Assembly: GCA_018971775.1 (NCBI GenBank)
Contig: JAGXAB010000066.1
Coordinates: forward strand, 1-36,158
Source of the DNA: Cyanobacteria bacterium REEB67
GTDB taxonomy: Bacteria; Cyanobacteriota; Vampirovibrionia; Obscuribacterales; Obscuribacteraceae
Direction of reading: 5' to 3'
Length of the DNA stretch: 36,158 bases
Below the pieces are notes generated by a model. The model was not told the origin of the DNA. It did not search any database and saw only the letters and a list, made by a program, of their open reading frames with translations. Positions 17,078 to 25,599 of the stretch are shown here, in pieces. The number at the start of each line of letters is the position of its first letter. The first letter of the stretch is position 1. Position numbers and translations under genes: made by a program.

Positions 17078-17142
17078 CTATTTGGAGCCGTATAATTAGA
17101 CTGCGCTATTTTCCATATTATTGTAAGGGAGGACTTGCCCTC

Positions 17143-18615
17143 GTGAAGTACTGTGAGAACATCCTTGAAACAATAGGTCGCACACCTCTTGTTAAGCTGC
17201 AGAAAGTGACGAAAGGTCTGAAACCCACGGTACTGGCCAAGGTCGAGGTTTTCAACCCGGGCGGCTCGATCAAAGATCGTCCGGCTCTCAAGATGATTGA
17301 AGAAGCTGAAAAAGCAGGACTTTTAAAGCCGGGCGGCACGATTATCGAACCGACCTCCGGTAATACAGGTACGGGACTTGCGCAGATTGCCGCAGTCAAG
17401 GGCTACCGTTGTATTCTCGTTTGCCCGGACAAAGTTGCCCCGGAAAAAATAAATTTGCTCAAGGCTTATGGCGCTGAAGTTGTCATCGTGCCTTCCACAG
17501 TTTCGGCCGGCTCACCCGAGAGTTATTATTCGGTGGCCAATCGTCTGACCATGGAGATTCCCGGCGCTTTCCAACCTAATCAATTTGCCAACCCGAACAA
17601 TCCGCTCGCTCACTACGAGTCGACCGGTCCAGAAATCTGGGAAGCAACCGAGGGCAAAGTCACCTGTGTAGTTGCCGGTGTCGGTACGGGCGGCACCATA
17701 TCCGGTATTGCCCGCTATCTAAAGGAAAAAAATCCGGCCATTAAAATCGTCGGCGCCGATCCGGAAGGTAGCATTTATTCCGGTGACACACCCGGTTCTT
17801 ATAAAGTCGAAGGTATAGGCGAAGACTTCATTCCGAAGAGCGCCGATCTCAAGATTGTCGACCACTTCGAGCGTGTCTCGGACAAAGAGTCTTTCTTGAT
17901 GACGCGCCGATTGGCCCGTGAAGAGGGTCTGCTCATCGGCGGATCATGCGGCACGGCCACAGTCGCTGCCTTGCGCGTCGCCGAAACTCTCGGTCCCGAC
18001 GATGTTGTCGTCGTTATTTTGCCCGACGGCGGTCGCGGTTATATCAGCAAGATCTACTCGGACGAATGGATGCGCGAATTTGGCTTCCTGCCTTCGCCCG
18101 GACTGAGCTTTTACGCTAAGGACTTGCTCGAGCACAAGGTTACCCATGACAAAGTGCCGGTGATGATCACGATCAAACCGGATGACACAGTCAAAGACGC
18201 CATCGATTTGATGAACCGCTATCAGATCGATCAGCTGCCCGTCGTCACTGAATCCGGACAGAATGTCGGCCATATCAATGATCTTGTTGCTATGCAAATC
18301 GTCTACGAACGCAAGAAACCGGAAGCGACCCGCATCGATTCGGTAATGGGTCGGCCCTTCCCGCAGCTCGACGTCGACAGTGAAATCGACAAGCTCTATC
18401 GTCAGTTCAAACTCGGCTGCAATATGGTGATTTTGACCAAGGACGGCAAGGCTTGCGGCGTTTTGACCAAGTTTGACATTGTCGCTCATTTGCAGGCCGA
18501 AACGGCAGGCGAATGCGAAGAAGTGAAGCCACACATTGCCAAAGAAAAAACGGCCAAAGACAAAGCGGCAAAAGAAAATCTAGCCAAAGACAAATCGGCT
18601 CACCTGACAGTATAA
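17143..18615 (+). CDS. Cystathionine beta-synthase
   Basis: A PLP enzyme condensing serine with homocysteine to cystathionine, the first step of reverse transsulfuration. GTG start at 17143 with AAGGGAGG 10 bases upstream; the frame is open further 5' but that part overlaps the divergent mutase gene. 490 residues: fold-type II PLP domain with Lys44 in NPGGSIKDR, SGNTG (~75-79), GTGGT phosphate loop and GGSCG, then a tandem CBS-domain pair (~335-455) that in relatives senses S-adenosylmethionine. The last ~30 residues are a Lys/Ala repeat tail (AKEKTAKDKAAKENLAKDK), probably an exposed helix. A cysteine synthase with CBS domains is the alternative, but the following gene argues for cystathionine beta-synthase. 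Confidence 0.88.
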   Translation: MKYCENILETIGRTPLVKLQKVTKGLKPTVLAKVEVFNPGGSIKDRPALKMIEEAEKAGLLKPGGTIIEPTSGNTGTGLAQIAAVKGYRCILVCPDKVAPEKINLLKAYGAEVVIVPSTVSAGSPESYYSVANRLTMEIPGAFQPNQFANPNNPLAHYESTGPEIWEATEGKVTCVVAGVGTGGTISGIARYLKEKNPAIKIVGADPEGSIYSGDTPGSYKVEGIGEDFIPKSADLKIVDHFERVSDKESFLMTRRLAREEGLLIGGSCGTATVAALRVAETLGPDDVVVVILPDGGRGYISKIYSDEWMREFGFLPSPGLSFYAKDLLEHKVTHDKVPVMITIKPDDTVKDAIDLMNRYQIDQLPVVTESGQNVGHINDLVAMQIVYERKKPEATRIDSVMGRPFPQLDVDSEIDKLYRQFKLGCNMVILTKDGKACGVLTKFDIVAHLQAETAGECEEVKPHIAKEKTAKDKAAKENLAKDKSAHLTV

Positions 18616-18639
18616 GCGCCTGCTGGGCCTTATACTGTC
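18606..18639 (+). other. Inverted repeat across the stop codon, with -10 element after it
   Basis: A perfect 11-base inverted repeat (GACAGTATAAG, 18606-18616; CTTATACTGTC, 18629-18639) includes the TAA stop. An inner GCC/GGC pairing can extend it. No T-run follows, so it is not a standard terminator; it could stabilise or process the message, or be a protein site. A TATAAT at 18657-18662 follows it without a good -35. Confidence 0.6.
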
Positions 18640-18681
18640 GATTCCGATTGTGTACATATAATGACGAGGAAAACAAGCGCA

Positions 18682-19851
18682 ATGAAATTTTCGACCAGAG
18701 CAATCCATGCGGGTCAGGAGCCGGACCCTACTACCGGTGCTGTCTGCACGCCTATTTATCAAACTTCTACCTATGTTCAGGAAGGTCTGAACAAGCACAA
18801 GGGTTTTGAGTACGCCCGTACTCAAAATCCGACCAGGGACGCCCTCGAAGCATGTCTGGCCGCCATGGAAGATGGTAAATATGGCCTTTGCTTCGGCTCC
18901 GGGCTCGCCGCCGAGGGCTGCATCATGCATCTGCTCTCGGCCGGCGATCATGTCATTTGCGGTGACGACGTTTATGGCGGCACTTACCGCCTCTTCGAAA
19001 AAGTATGGAAGCGCTACGGTTTGACTTTTACTTTTGTCGATGCCTCCGATGCCAAAAACGTCGAAGCCGCCATCCAGCCCAACACTAAGCTCGTCTGGGT
19101 GGAAACACCAACCAACCCCCTCCTGCGCCTTTGCGACATTAAGGCGATTGCCGCCGTCGGCAAAGCGCACAAATTGATCACAGTGGTCGACAATACTTTT
19201 GCCAGCCCGTATCTGCAAAATCCGCTCACCATGGGTGCCGACATCGTCGTGCATTCGGTGACCAAATATCTGGGCGGCCACAGTGATGTCGTCGGTGGTG
19301 CGGTGATTACTTCGCGCGACGATCTCTATGAGACTTTGAAATTTCATCAAAATGCCGTCGGCGCCGTGCCCGGCCCCTTCGACTGTTTCCTGGTTTTGCG
19401 CGGTGTCAAGACTTTAGCCGTGCGCATGGAAGCGCATCAAAAAAATGCCATGCAGATTGCCCAGTATCTGGAAAAACATCCGGCCGTAGAAAAAGTGATG
19501 TATCCTGGCTTGAAGAGCCATCCCCAGCATGAGCTCGCCAAGTCTCAGATGAACGGTTTTGGCGGCATGGTCAGCTTTGTCTTGAAGGGTGGCGAAGAAA
19601 GCGCCAGGCAATTCTTAGGCAGCACCAAACTTTTTGCCCTGGCTGAAAGTCTCGGCGGTGTCGAATCTCTTGTCTGCCATCCTGTTTCCATGACCCATGG
19701 GTCTATACCCAAAGCCGAGCGTGATGCGCGCGGTGTCGTCGACGCCCTGGTCAGGTTGTCGGTGGGCATCGAAGACATCGATGACCTGCTCGCCGATCTC
19801 GAAGCCGGTTTGGCCAAAGTCTCGGTCCTGGCCGGAGCCAAATCCAAGTAG
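18682..19851 (+). CDS. Cystathionine gamma-lyase/synthase family enzyme
   Basis: A PLP enzyme of the Cys/Met metabolism family; 389 residues from ATG 18682. ATG 18661 adds seven residues, but it sits inside the TATAAT element, and family members begin MKFSTRAIHAGQ, so 18682 is preferred. Conserved parts: YARTQNPTR, FGSGLAAE, WVETPTNPLL, DNTFASPYLQNPL, the PLP Lys195 in SVTKYLGGHSD, and SLGGVESLVCHP. Next to a cystathionine beta-synthase the likely reaction is cleavage of cystathionine to cysteine, 2-oxobutyrate and ammonia. Cystathionine gamma-synthase activity cannot be excluded by sequence. Confidence 0.88.
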   Translation: MKFSTRAIHAGQEPDPTTGAVCTPIYQTSTYVQEGLNKHKGFEYARTQNPTRDALEACLAAMEDGKYGLCFGSGLAAEGCIMHLLSAGDHVICGDDVYGGTYRLFEKVWKRYGLTFTFVDASDAKNVEAAIQPNTKLVWVETPTNPLLRLCDIKAIAAVGKAHKLITVVDNTFASPYLQNPLTMGADIVVHSVTKYLGGHSDVVGGAVITSRDDLYETLKFHQNAVGAVPGPFDCFLVLRGVKTLAVRMEAHQKNAMQIAQYLEKHPAVEKVMYPGLKSHPQHELAKSQMNGFGGMVSFVLKGGEESARQFLGSTKLFALAESLGGVESLVCHPVSMTHGSIPKAERDARGVVDALVRLSVGIEDIDDLLADLEAGLAKVSVLAGAKSK

Positions 19852-19873
19852 CCGGTCTAAAAATCAAACGGCG

Positions 19874-21106
19874 TCAGGCGTTGACCAGCGCCTGGATTGT
19901 GTCGCGCAAGATCTCGGCCATTTTGTGGCGGAGCTGGTGTGGTTCGCTCAAGTATTCGTCGAGGTAGGCTCCGAGATCGATTGGCTCGGCGAGCCGTACG
20001 TAGACATCACGCTTGGCCAGTTGCTTCGGCCTTTTGATGCGGTAGAGTTCGCGCTCCAGTTTGAGCACCATCTCGGCCATACGATTTTCGCTCGGATTGC
20101 TGCCCACATACTGCGGCTGCCAACTGACCAGCTGGGCGACTTCGTTCAAAGCGGCCAGTTCGTCTTTCAATTCCTTTTCTTTGGTCTTGTCGATCGTATG
20201 GGCCAGTTTTTCTCGCAGATGGGCGCTCATCTGCCAGGCCTGGTCGATAGTGCGAGCCTGGTTGCTAAAGAGGGCCGTGTTTTTGTCTTCGACTTGCCGC
20301 AAAATTGTCTGTCTGGCATGTTCAATGCGCAGGCTCAGTTTTGCCAGATCTTCGGCTGAGAAGGGCGCTGTCGCATTTCCCGCCTGTATATTTTGGATGT
20401 TGGCTTCGAGGGCGATATTGTAATTTTTTTCTTCGCGGGCCAGTAAATCTCGCTGGATGGTGGAGAGACGATTTTGCAAGCTGTATTCATGAATGGCTTC
20501 TTTCAGGCGCTTCTCCATAGAGGCGATGCGTTTTTCGAGGATTTTATCGATCGGTTCGCTGTATTTGTAATGGATGGCCATAGGCAAGATATAGGAGGTC
20601 CACTGCGGGTCGCTCTTTCTCTTTTCCAGTATCGCTTGCATACCGATGTCGACAGCGCCACTGTGAAATGGTTGAAGCGATTCGTTGAGATAGAAAATTT
20701 CTCCTTCCGGAAAAATCACCAATACATCCTTGCCTTCCTTGACGATGGCGGTCGAATAATTCTTAGCCGCGACATCGTGACCGCCCCGTTCTACCGAAAA
20801 ATAGCCGATGCCCTGGAGCGCCAGACCGGCCAGGCCGTGCATTTCGCCAAAGGCCTCGCGGTTACACATAAAAAGGAAACGGCGTTTGCTTCGTCTGGCC
20901 AGATCGAGGCAGACGCGCGGGTCCGTTTCATCGGCGTGGTTTGGCGTGAGGATGACGCCACTGCCGCAGGGCAATCTACGCAGTTTTTCAAGGTCGTCTG
21001 GACTGATCTGCACCGTATTTTCGCGGGCCAGGTCGTGCTTGAGTTTCGCCTGCACCAGCCAGAGCAAAAGTGGAGAAGGCTTCGCCGCTTTAAATTCTTG
21101 CTTCAT
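19874..21106 (-). CDS. PlsC-like 1-acyl-glycerol-phosphate acyltransferase
   Basis: 410 residues. The LPLAT acyltransferase domain (~45-220) has the catalytic HX4D motif at His57-Asp62 (TPNHADETDP) and a motif III FPEGE (131-135), where Glu replaces the usual Thr or Ser. This family adds acyl chains to lysophosphatidate or related lipids at the inner membrane. After ~220 there is a 190-residue, charged, largely helical extension (LEKRIASMEKRLKEAIHEY; TIDKTKEKELKDELAALNE), much longer than plain PlsC and probably coiled coil. No membrane helix is obvious. It lies 26 bases behind the kinase gene, so is probably in its operon; the true acceptor lipid is unknown. Confidence 0.82.
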   Translation of the reverse strand: MKQEFKAAKPSPLLLWLVQAKLKHDLARENTVQISPDDLEKLRRLPCGSGVILTPNHADETDPRVCLDLARRSKRRFLFMCNREAFGEMHGLAGLALQGIGYFSVERGGHDVAAKNYSTAIVKEGKDVLVIFPEGEIFYLNESLQPFHSGAVDIGMQAILEKRKSDPQWTSYILPMAIHYKYSEPIDKILEKRIASMEKRLKEAIHEYSLQNRLSTIQRDLLAREEKNYNIALEANIQNIQAGNATAPFSAEDLAKLSLRIEHARQTILRQVEDKNTALFSNQARTIDQAWQMSAHLREKLAHTIDKTKEKELKDELAALNEVAQLVSWQPQYVGSNPSENRMAEMVLKLERELYRIKRPKQLAKRDVYVRLAEPIDLGAYLDEYLSEPHQLRHKMAEILRDTIQALVNA

Positions 21107-21132
21107 GGATGATGCACCATATCCAGTGCCGC

Positions 21133-23289
21133 CTAGTCATCGATCCGAGCAGATTGCTGGCGCAATTTTTTGGCGACAGTCGCTTCCAGTCGATATCGCT
21201 TAGCGTCGGCTGCGTTATTGGTTTGATCGCTATAGTCGGACAGTGCGTTCAAACATTCGATCAGCAGCTTCAAGCCGCGTTCCGGTTCTTCCGCTGGCGG
21301 ATTTTTCTGGCCGTAAGGTCTGAGCATTTCATAAGCCTGTTTAAGCTCTTTGTCGGCTTCTTTGAAGATGCTGCGGTCGCGGTCGAATTGACCGATGCGC
21401 AGCCAGGCTTTGGCCACATCGAGGGTCTGGACGTTGTTGCGACCGTTTTTGTGGGCTAATGTATAGATTTCCAGGGATTGTTTAAAAAGTGGTCGCGCTT
21501 CAGTAAATTCATCCTGGTTGACATGACATTCGGCCAGATCCAGATCAAGGGCTGCCAGTTGGGGATCGTCTTCGCCGACCAGTTGTCGATATGTGGCAAT
21601 GGTGCGGTTCAGCAATGTTTCTTGCGAGTCGTATTCCTGGACCGCGCCCAATCTTCTGGCGATATCGCGGATGCCGCCGATGACTGCTGAGAGCTGCAGT
21701 TCCAGCTCTGTTTTATTGAGATGAGAGAGGCCTTTTTTCTTTGCTTGCAGTATCTCTTCGATACTGTTCACTTCTTTCATGGCCGTATTGAGATCCAGGA
21801 AGGCTCTTTTTCTGTTGACTGTGGCCATGGCCGCAATCACTTCCTCTTGCTTGTCGTATTGACGCGATTGTCGGTAGAGGGTCAGTTCTGAGCGATAGAC
21901 ATTCATTAGACGGCCGAAATTGTCACCAAATTTGGTGGCTAGCGCCTGGGCTTCTTTGTATTGTGTTGCCGCTTCTTCATAATGCTGTTGTGCCAGCTGA
22001 CGCTCACCCTGGGCGAGGTGGTAGGTGTAGCGCCAGCGATCGATCAAAGGACCATGATCATTGGCCGGACCTTCCCAGTAAAAGAGCACCCAAACAACCG
22101 CACCACAAAGGGCAATAGCGCCCAGCGCCAGAGTGGCGCTACCCGGTAAGATCCACTTGTAAAGCTTGTGCTGGGCGGAGGCGGACGGCGCCAGTCGAGC
22201 GCCGTTGGCACCGGTCAAGTTGGAGGCGACACTAAAATCGGTCAAGGGCACTGCTCCGGAAGGACCGGAGCTGGCCCGCACATCGAGATTGACGCTTGGA
22301 CTATTGTTGCGTACGGCAACCGAGGCGCTCTGGGGTAGCTCTTCCCCGTAGACTTCTTTGTAAAAGTCGGAGACGCAGGCGAAGCGGTCGTCTGGTTTTT
22401 TCGCCAGGCATTTGCGCACAGCCGCTTCCAGCTTCTCTGATACTTGTAGCGTCGGGGCAATTTCCCTGAAGGGAGGCGGCATCTCTTTAAGATGTTTGTG
22501 CATGGTATCAATGGCAGTGGCACCAGCAAGCGGTCTGCGCCCGGTCAATACTTCGTACATGACGCAGCCCAAGCTGTAGATATCCGAGCGCACATCCAGG
22601 GGTTTACCCGAGCATTGTTCAGGGCTCATGTAAAGCGGGCTGCCGAAAACTTCCCCGGACCGGGTGAGGTTTTGAGCCGGCTCCGAGGTACCGTCAACGT
22701 CGGTTATTTTGGCGATGCCAAAGTCGACGAGTTTGACGTTGAATCGACCATCGCCTTCCGGGCAGAGAAACAAATTGCTCGGTTTGAGATCGCGGTGAAT
22801 CACCCCTTTCGAATGGGCGTGCGCCAGACCGGCCGCTGCCTGGCGGAAAATCTCCAGGGCCTGAGCTTCAGGCAAGAGAGCTTCTCTTTCCAGTATGCCC
22901 GAAAGATCCTCGCCCTCCAGATAATCCATGACGAGATAGGCTGTGCCACCGCTCGTGATGCCAAAGTCATAGATGGCGACGACATTGGGATGATTGAGAT
23001 TGCTAGCTGCTTTTGCTTCGTACTGAAAGCGCTGGAACATCGATGCGTCTGCGACCAGATATGGGTGCAGCAATTTTACGGCCGCCATCCTACCCATATA
23101 TTTGTGCTTGGCTTTGTAGATGGTGCTCATGCCACCGACGCCAAGTACCGATAGCAGCTCGTATTTATCGGCTATAACGGTGCCGATCATCGGATCTTGC
23201 ATGAGGGGCATCAAGTCGCCGCCGTCATCCGGGCAGGCGGTACGGTCGTCGTCGTATTCTTTTTTGCAGGTAAGACAGACTTTGCGCAA
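21133..23289 (-). CDS. Membrane Ser/Thr protein kinase with zinc-ribbon and TPR-like domains
   Basis: 718 residues from a TTG (no other start fits). Order of parts: a short zinc-ribbon-like head (CLTC ... CPDDG; Cys5, Cys8, Cys19); a complete Hanks-type kinase (~43-315) with Gly loop GVGGMS, Lys72 (AAVKLL), HRDLKPSN with Asp167, DFG 189-191, GSPLYMSPEQ and SDIYSLG; a linker; one membrane segment (~375-405, LALGAIALCGAVVWVLFYW); and an extracytoplasmic helical TPR-like region with YEEAATQYKEAQALA and FTEARPLFKQSLEIY. All catalytic residues are present, so it should be active. The layout suggests a receptor kinase reading an external or envelope signal. Genes for a zinc-finger membrane protein and an acyltransferase flank it. 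Confidence 0.93.
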   Translation of the reverse strand: MRKVCLTCKKEYDDDRTACPDDGGDLMPLMQDPMIGTVIADKYELLSVLGVGGMSTIYKAKHKYMGRMAAVKLLHPYLVADASMFQRFQYEAKAASNLNHPNVVAIYDFGITSGGTAYLVMDYLEGEDLSGILEREALLPEAQALEIFRQAAAGLAHAHSKGVIHRDLKPSNLFLCPEGDGRFNVKLVDFGIAKITDVDGTSEPAQNLTRSGEVFGSPLYMSPEQCSGKPLDVRSDIYSLGCVMYEVLTGRRPLAGATAIDTMHKHLKEMPPPFREIAPTLQVSEKLEAAVRKCLAKKPDDRFACVSDFYKEVYGEELPQSASVAVRNNSPSVNLDVRASSGPSGAVPLTDFSVASNLTGANGARLAPSASAQHKLYKWILPGSATLALGAIALCGAVVWVLFYWEGPANDHGPLIDRWRYTYHLAQGERQLAQQHYEEAATQYKEAQALATKFGDNFGRLMNVYRSELTLYRQSRQYDKQEEVIAAMATVNRKRAFLDLNTAMKEVNSIEEILQAKKKGLSHLNKTELELQLSAVIGGIRDIARRLGAVQEYDSQETLLNRTIATYRQLVGEDDPQLAALDLDLAECHVNQDEFTEARPLFKQSLEIYTLAHKNGRNNVQTLDVAKAWLRIGQFDRDRSIFKEADKELKQAYEMLRPYGQKNPPAEEPERGLKLLIECLNALSDYSDQTNNAADAKRYRLEATVAKKLRQQSARIDD

Positions 23290-23320
23290 AGAGTAGATGC
23301 CGCCGACTGAAACGATTTCG

Positions 23321-23349
23321 AGTATACAGGTTTATTAGTTGCGGCGCAA
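23321..23349 (-). promoter_or_regulatory. Candidate promoter for the kinase gene
   Basis: On the minus strand TTGCGC (23344-23349) and TATACT (23321-23326) are 17 bases apart, overlapping the end of the upstream gene. The start would fall near 23314, about 25 bases before the TTG, so the kinase gene may have its own promoter in addition to read-through. Confidence 0.45.
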
Positions 23350-23892
23350 AAAAGGCCAGAGAATGGTCCCGAAGAATAGAACCAGGAGCATCAGACTACC
23401 GCCCATATCGTAAGCCTCGGCGCCGCCTGGTCCGGCTGCACCGATTGCGCTCACGCTGAGCAGTGTGGCACGGGCCGGCCCGAGCATGAGTCCGGTCAGC
23501 AAGCTGAGGAAGGCGGTGATAGCGACTTTGGGGCCAAGTTTGAAGGCGGCAATGCGATGCATAAATTTGGCAATGGTCAAAAATATGAAAAAATCGATGG
23601 CGTAACCATAGATGCCAAATGGGACATAAGCTAACCAGGGCGCCAGGTATCCATAGGCGAAGCCGAGGGCGGCCATGGCCAGAGAAAGGCGTACTAAAAT
23701 CTGGGGTGATGTTTTGAGAATGTGGCTGGTAAAGCGGCTGGCACATTTTTTGCAGCGATTGCCGACGGCGCACTGCACCATGCAACGAGGGCAGACTTGT
23801 TCGTTGCAGTCTGCGCATTTTAGACCTGAATCTCCACATGAGTGGCTGACCGAGAGTTTTTCCAAATTTCGCACCGCTTTCGTTGACATCAT
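23335..23892 (-). CDS. Zinc-finger (B-box-like) membrane protein
   Basis: 185 residues. The N-terminal 50 residues hold eight cysteines, most in CxxC pairs (Cys26/29, 34/37, 47/50, plus Cys19 and Cys41; CADCNEQVCPRCMVQCAVG), like a B-box or other small zinc-binding domain. Then come about four hydrophobic segments (~65-85, 88-110, 120-142, 160-182), so the zinc domain is presumably cytoplasmic. Small membrane proteins of this form occur in many bacteria without known function. It precedes the kinase gene by 45 bases on the same strand, and the kinase also starts with a zinc-ribbon-like head. Confidence 0.68.
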   Translation of the reverse strand: MMSTKAVRNLEKLSVSHSCGDSGLKCADCNEQVCPRCMVQCAVGNRCKKCASRFTSHILKTSPQILVRLSLAMAALGFAYGYLAPWLAYVPFGIYGYAIDFFIFLTIAKFMHRIAAFKLGPKVAITAFLSLLTGLMLGPARATLLSVSAIGAAGPGGAEAYDMGGSLMLLVLFFGTILWPFLRRN

Positions 23893-24074
23893 TTTGCTTA
23901 TACCCGGACTCTGTTATCTCGATCCGAAAATTCCGGGCCGGATTTATTTTGCCGATTTGATTTTACTTTCGTGGCAAATTTGATCTTCGCTCCCTTACTA
24001 TTGAACCGCCGGTTGGCTCGTAAAATCTACCGGCCACGCATTTTGTTTAGGAAGGCCGCAGCAAGGAGTTGAGG

Positions 24075-25016
24075 GTGTCAGAAAAAAGCAGTAAAGTCGG
24101 AGTCGGTAAAAATTCGGTCAGTTTTCTCGGCATGGGTATCATGGGCGCGGCCATGGCCTTCAATTTACTCAAGGCCGGTCACGTCCTGAAAGTCTGGAAC
24201 CGTAGTCAATCGCGACCGGTCTTGCAAGAACTCGCCGCCGCCGGCGCTGTCGTCGAATCTGACCTTTCTGCCTGTCTTAAAGGAGCGGCCGTCGTCTTTA
24301 CCTGCCTCGGGGACGAGAACGACGTCCTCGATCGTCTGACTGGAGAGGCCGATTCGGTCCTGTCCTGCCTCGCCGCGGCACAGGGTCGGGCAATTGTGGT
24401 CGATTTCAGTACGATTGGTCCGGCCACAGCTCGGCTGATTGCCGCGAAATTAGAGGCCGGCGGTCTCTCTTTTCTCGATGCACCGGTGACCGGGGGCGAT
24501 GTCGGAGCCAAAAACGCGACATTGACGATCATGGTGGGCGGTCGTGAGGATGATTTCAACCAGGTTCTGCCACTTTTGCAGAGCATGGGCAAAAATATCC
24601 GCTATTGCGGGGCGGCCGGCGCCGGTCAGGCTCTCAAGCTTTGCAACCAGGTCTTGTGCGCAGTAAATATGATCTCGGTTTGCGAAGCTTTCACTCTGGC
24701 TGGCGATCTCGAGCTCGATCCCGCCCTGGTTGTCGATGTCCTGCAGACGGGCGCTGGCGGTTCCTGGGCGCTGGCCAACCTTGGCAAGCGTATATTGCAG
24801 GATGACCTGAAGCCGGCATTTTCACTGCGCAACATGCTCAAGGATTTGCGTCTGGTTTTTGATTCCCTGGAAAAAGAGTCGGATATATGCGCTGCACATC
24901 TGCCCGGTACGGCTCTTTCGGCAAGCCTTTTTAAGCAGGTGGCGGATGAGAGCGTCGAAGCTCCCGACTCCTATGGCACACAGGCGATGATTCGGGCCTA
25001 CAAATCGCACTTTTGA
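24075..25016 (+). CDS. Beta-hydroxyacid dehydrogenase (3-hydroxyisobutyrate dehydrogenase family)
   Basis: 313 residues. A GTG at 24075 is preferred to the TTG at 24069 because AAGGAG (24063-24068) is 6 bases before the GTG and touches the TTG. The NAD(P)-binding motif FLGMGIMGAAMA, the substrate signature DAPVTGGDVGA and the catalytic Lys188 (GQALKLCNQ) define the family, which oxidises 3-hydroxyisobutyrate or reduces tartronate semialdehyde, glyoxylate or succinic semialdehyde. The C-terminal all-helical domain is complete. Which substrate is used cannot be read from the sequence. The neighbours give no pathway context; putrescine breakdown, suggested by a distant aminotransferase gene, would yield succinic semialdehyde, but this is speculative. 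Confidence 0.87.
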   Translation: MSEKSSKVGVGKNSVSFLGMGIMGAAMAFNLLKAGHVLKVWNRSQSRPVLQELAAAGAVVESDLSACLKGAAVVFTCLGDENDVLDRLTGEADSVLSCLAAAQGRAIVVDFSTIGPATARLIAAKLEAGGLSFLDAPVTGGDVGAKNATLTIMVGGREDDFNQVLPLLQSMGKNIRYCGAAGAGQALKLCNQVLCAVNMISVCEAFTLAGDLELDPALVVDVLQTGAGGSWALANLGKRILQDDLKPAFSLRNMLKDLRLVFDSLEKESDICAAHLPGTALSASLFKQVADESVEAPDSYGTQAMIRAYKSHF

Positions 25017-25187
25017 ACCAGGTTGATTAGATTTTTAAGCGCATAATTAAGTATAAAGATGAGTGCAGATGCCGCTTCAAGTTGGTAGCATTGTGCAATC
25101 TATACAGTTGTGGCGCCGGGTGCAGCACTTTGGCCGCCTCTGGATATATTTTAGTTAGATTCTGATAGACCCTGAGAGGAATTAGCC

Positions 25188-25397
25188 ATGTCTCAAACCG
25201 CTACGCCGACCGCTCCTACCGTTATGGACTCTGCTCTGTTGGACGAAGTCGTCCACTGGGTAAAGACCTTGACTTCAGTTGGCGTTTCGCCCGATTGCGC
25301 CGCCCAAGTCACCACCGAATTGCTTCTTGCCGCCAGTGCTCAGGCTGAAGGCGAAGAGTTCGGCGAAGAAGATTTCGAAGAATTCGACGAAGAATAA
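25188..25397 (+). CDS. Small acidic hypothetical protein
   Basis: A 69-residue protein with an ATG preceded by GAGAGGAA at a normal distance. The N-terminus is Thr/Pro-rich; the middle is helical (DSALLDEVVHWVKTLTSVG, then CAAQVTTELLLAASAQ); the last 16 residues are almost all Glu, Asp, Phe and Gly (FGEEDFEEFDEE). No signal peptide or membrane segment. The acidic tail could bind a basic partner or imitate nucleic acid. A strong terminator follows, so it is probably its own transcript. Family unknown. Bases 25017-25187 show no convincing promoter. Confidence 0.62.
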   Translation: MSQTATPTAPTVMDSALLDEVVHWVKTLTSVGVSPDCAAQVTTELLLAASAQAEGEEFGEEDFEEFDEE

Positions 25398-25432
25398 CCT
25401 TCGCTCCTCGATATAGAGCTGAGAAAAAGATT

Positions 25433-25466
25433 GAGGACTTCTTGCTTGTCAGGAAGTCCTCTTTTT
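25433..25466 (+). terminator. Intrinsic terminator
   Basis: A perfect 9-base-pair stem (GAGGACTTC, 25433-25441; GAAGTCCTC, 25453-25461), 11-base loop, then TTTTT. It closes the small acidic gene and separates it from the PstS-like gene. Confidence 0.92.
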
Positions 25467-25599
25467 GTGTAAACATTGGCTGGTTTTGATTGTCATTAGC
25501 GCTCCGGGGGCCGACAATATAGGCAAGCGACATTCCGCCAGGTCCAGTGAGCAAGTCTTGAACAGTAAGCGCCCAGCCAATCTATTGAATGAAAAAATC

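Noticed and set aside
17091..17096. TATAAT between the mutase and cystathionine beta-synthase genes
   Set aside because: No -35 or extended -10 at a workable distance; the 65-base divergent gap probably holds both promoters, but I cannot place them.
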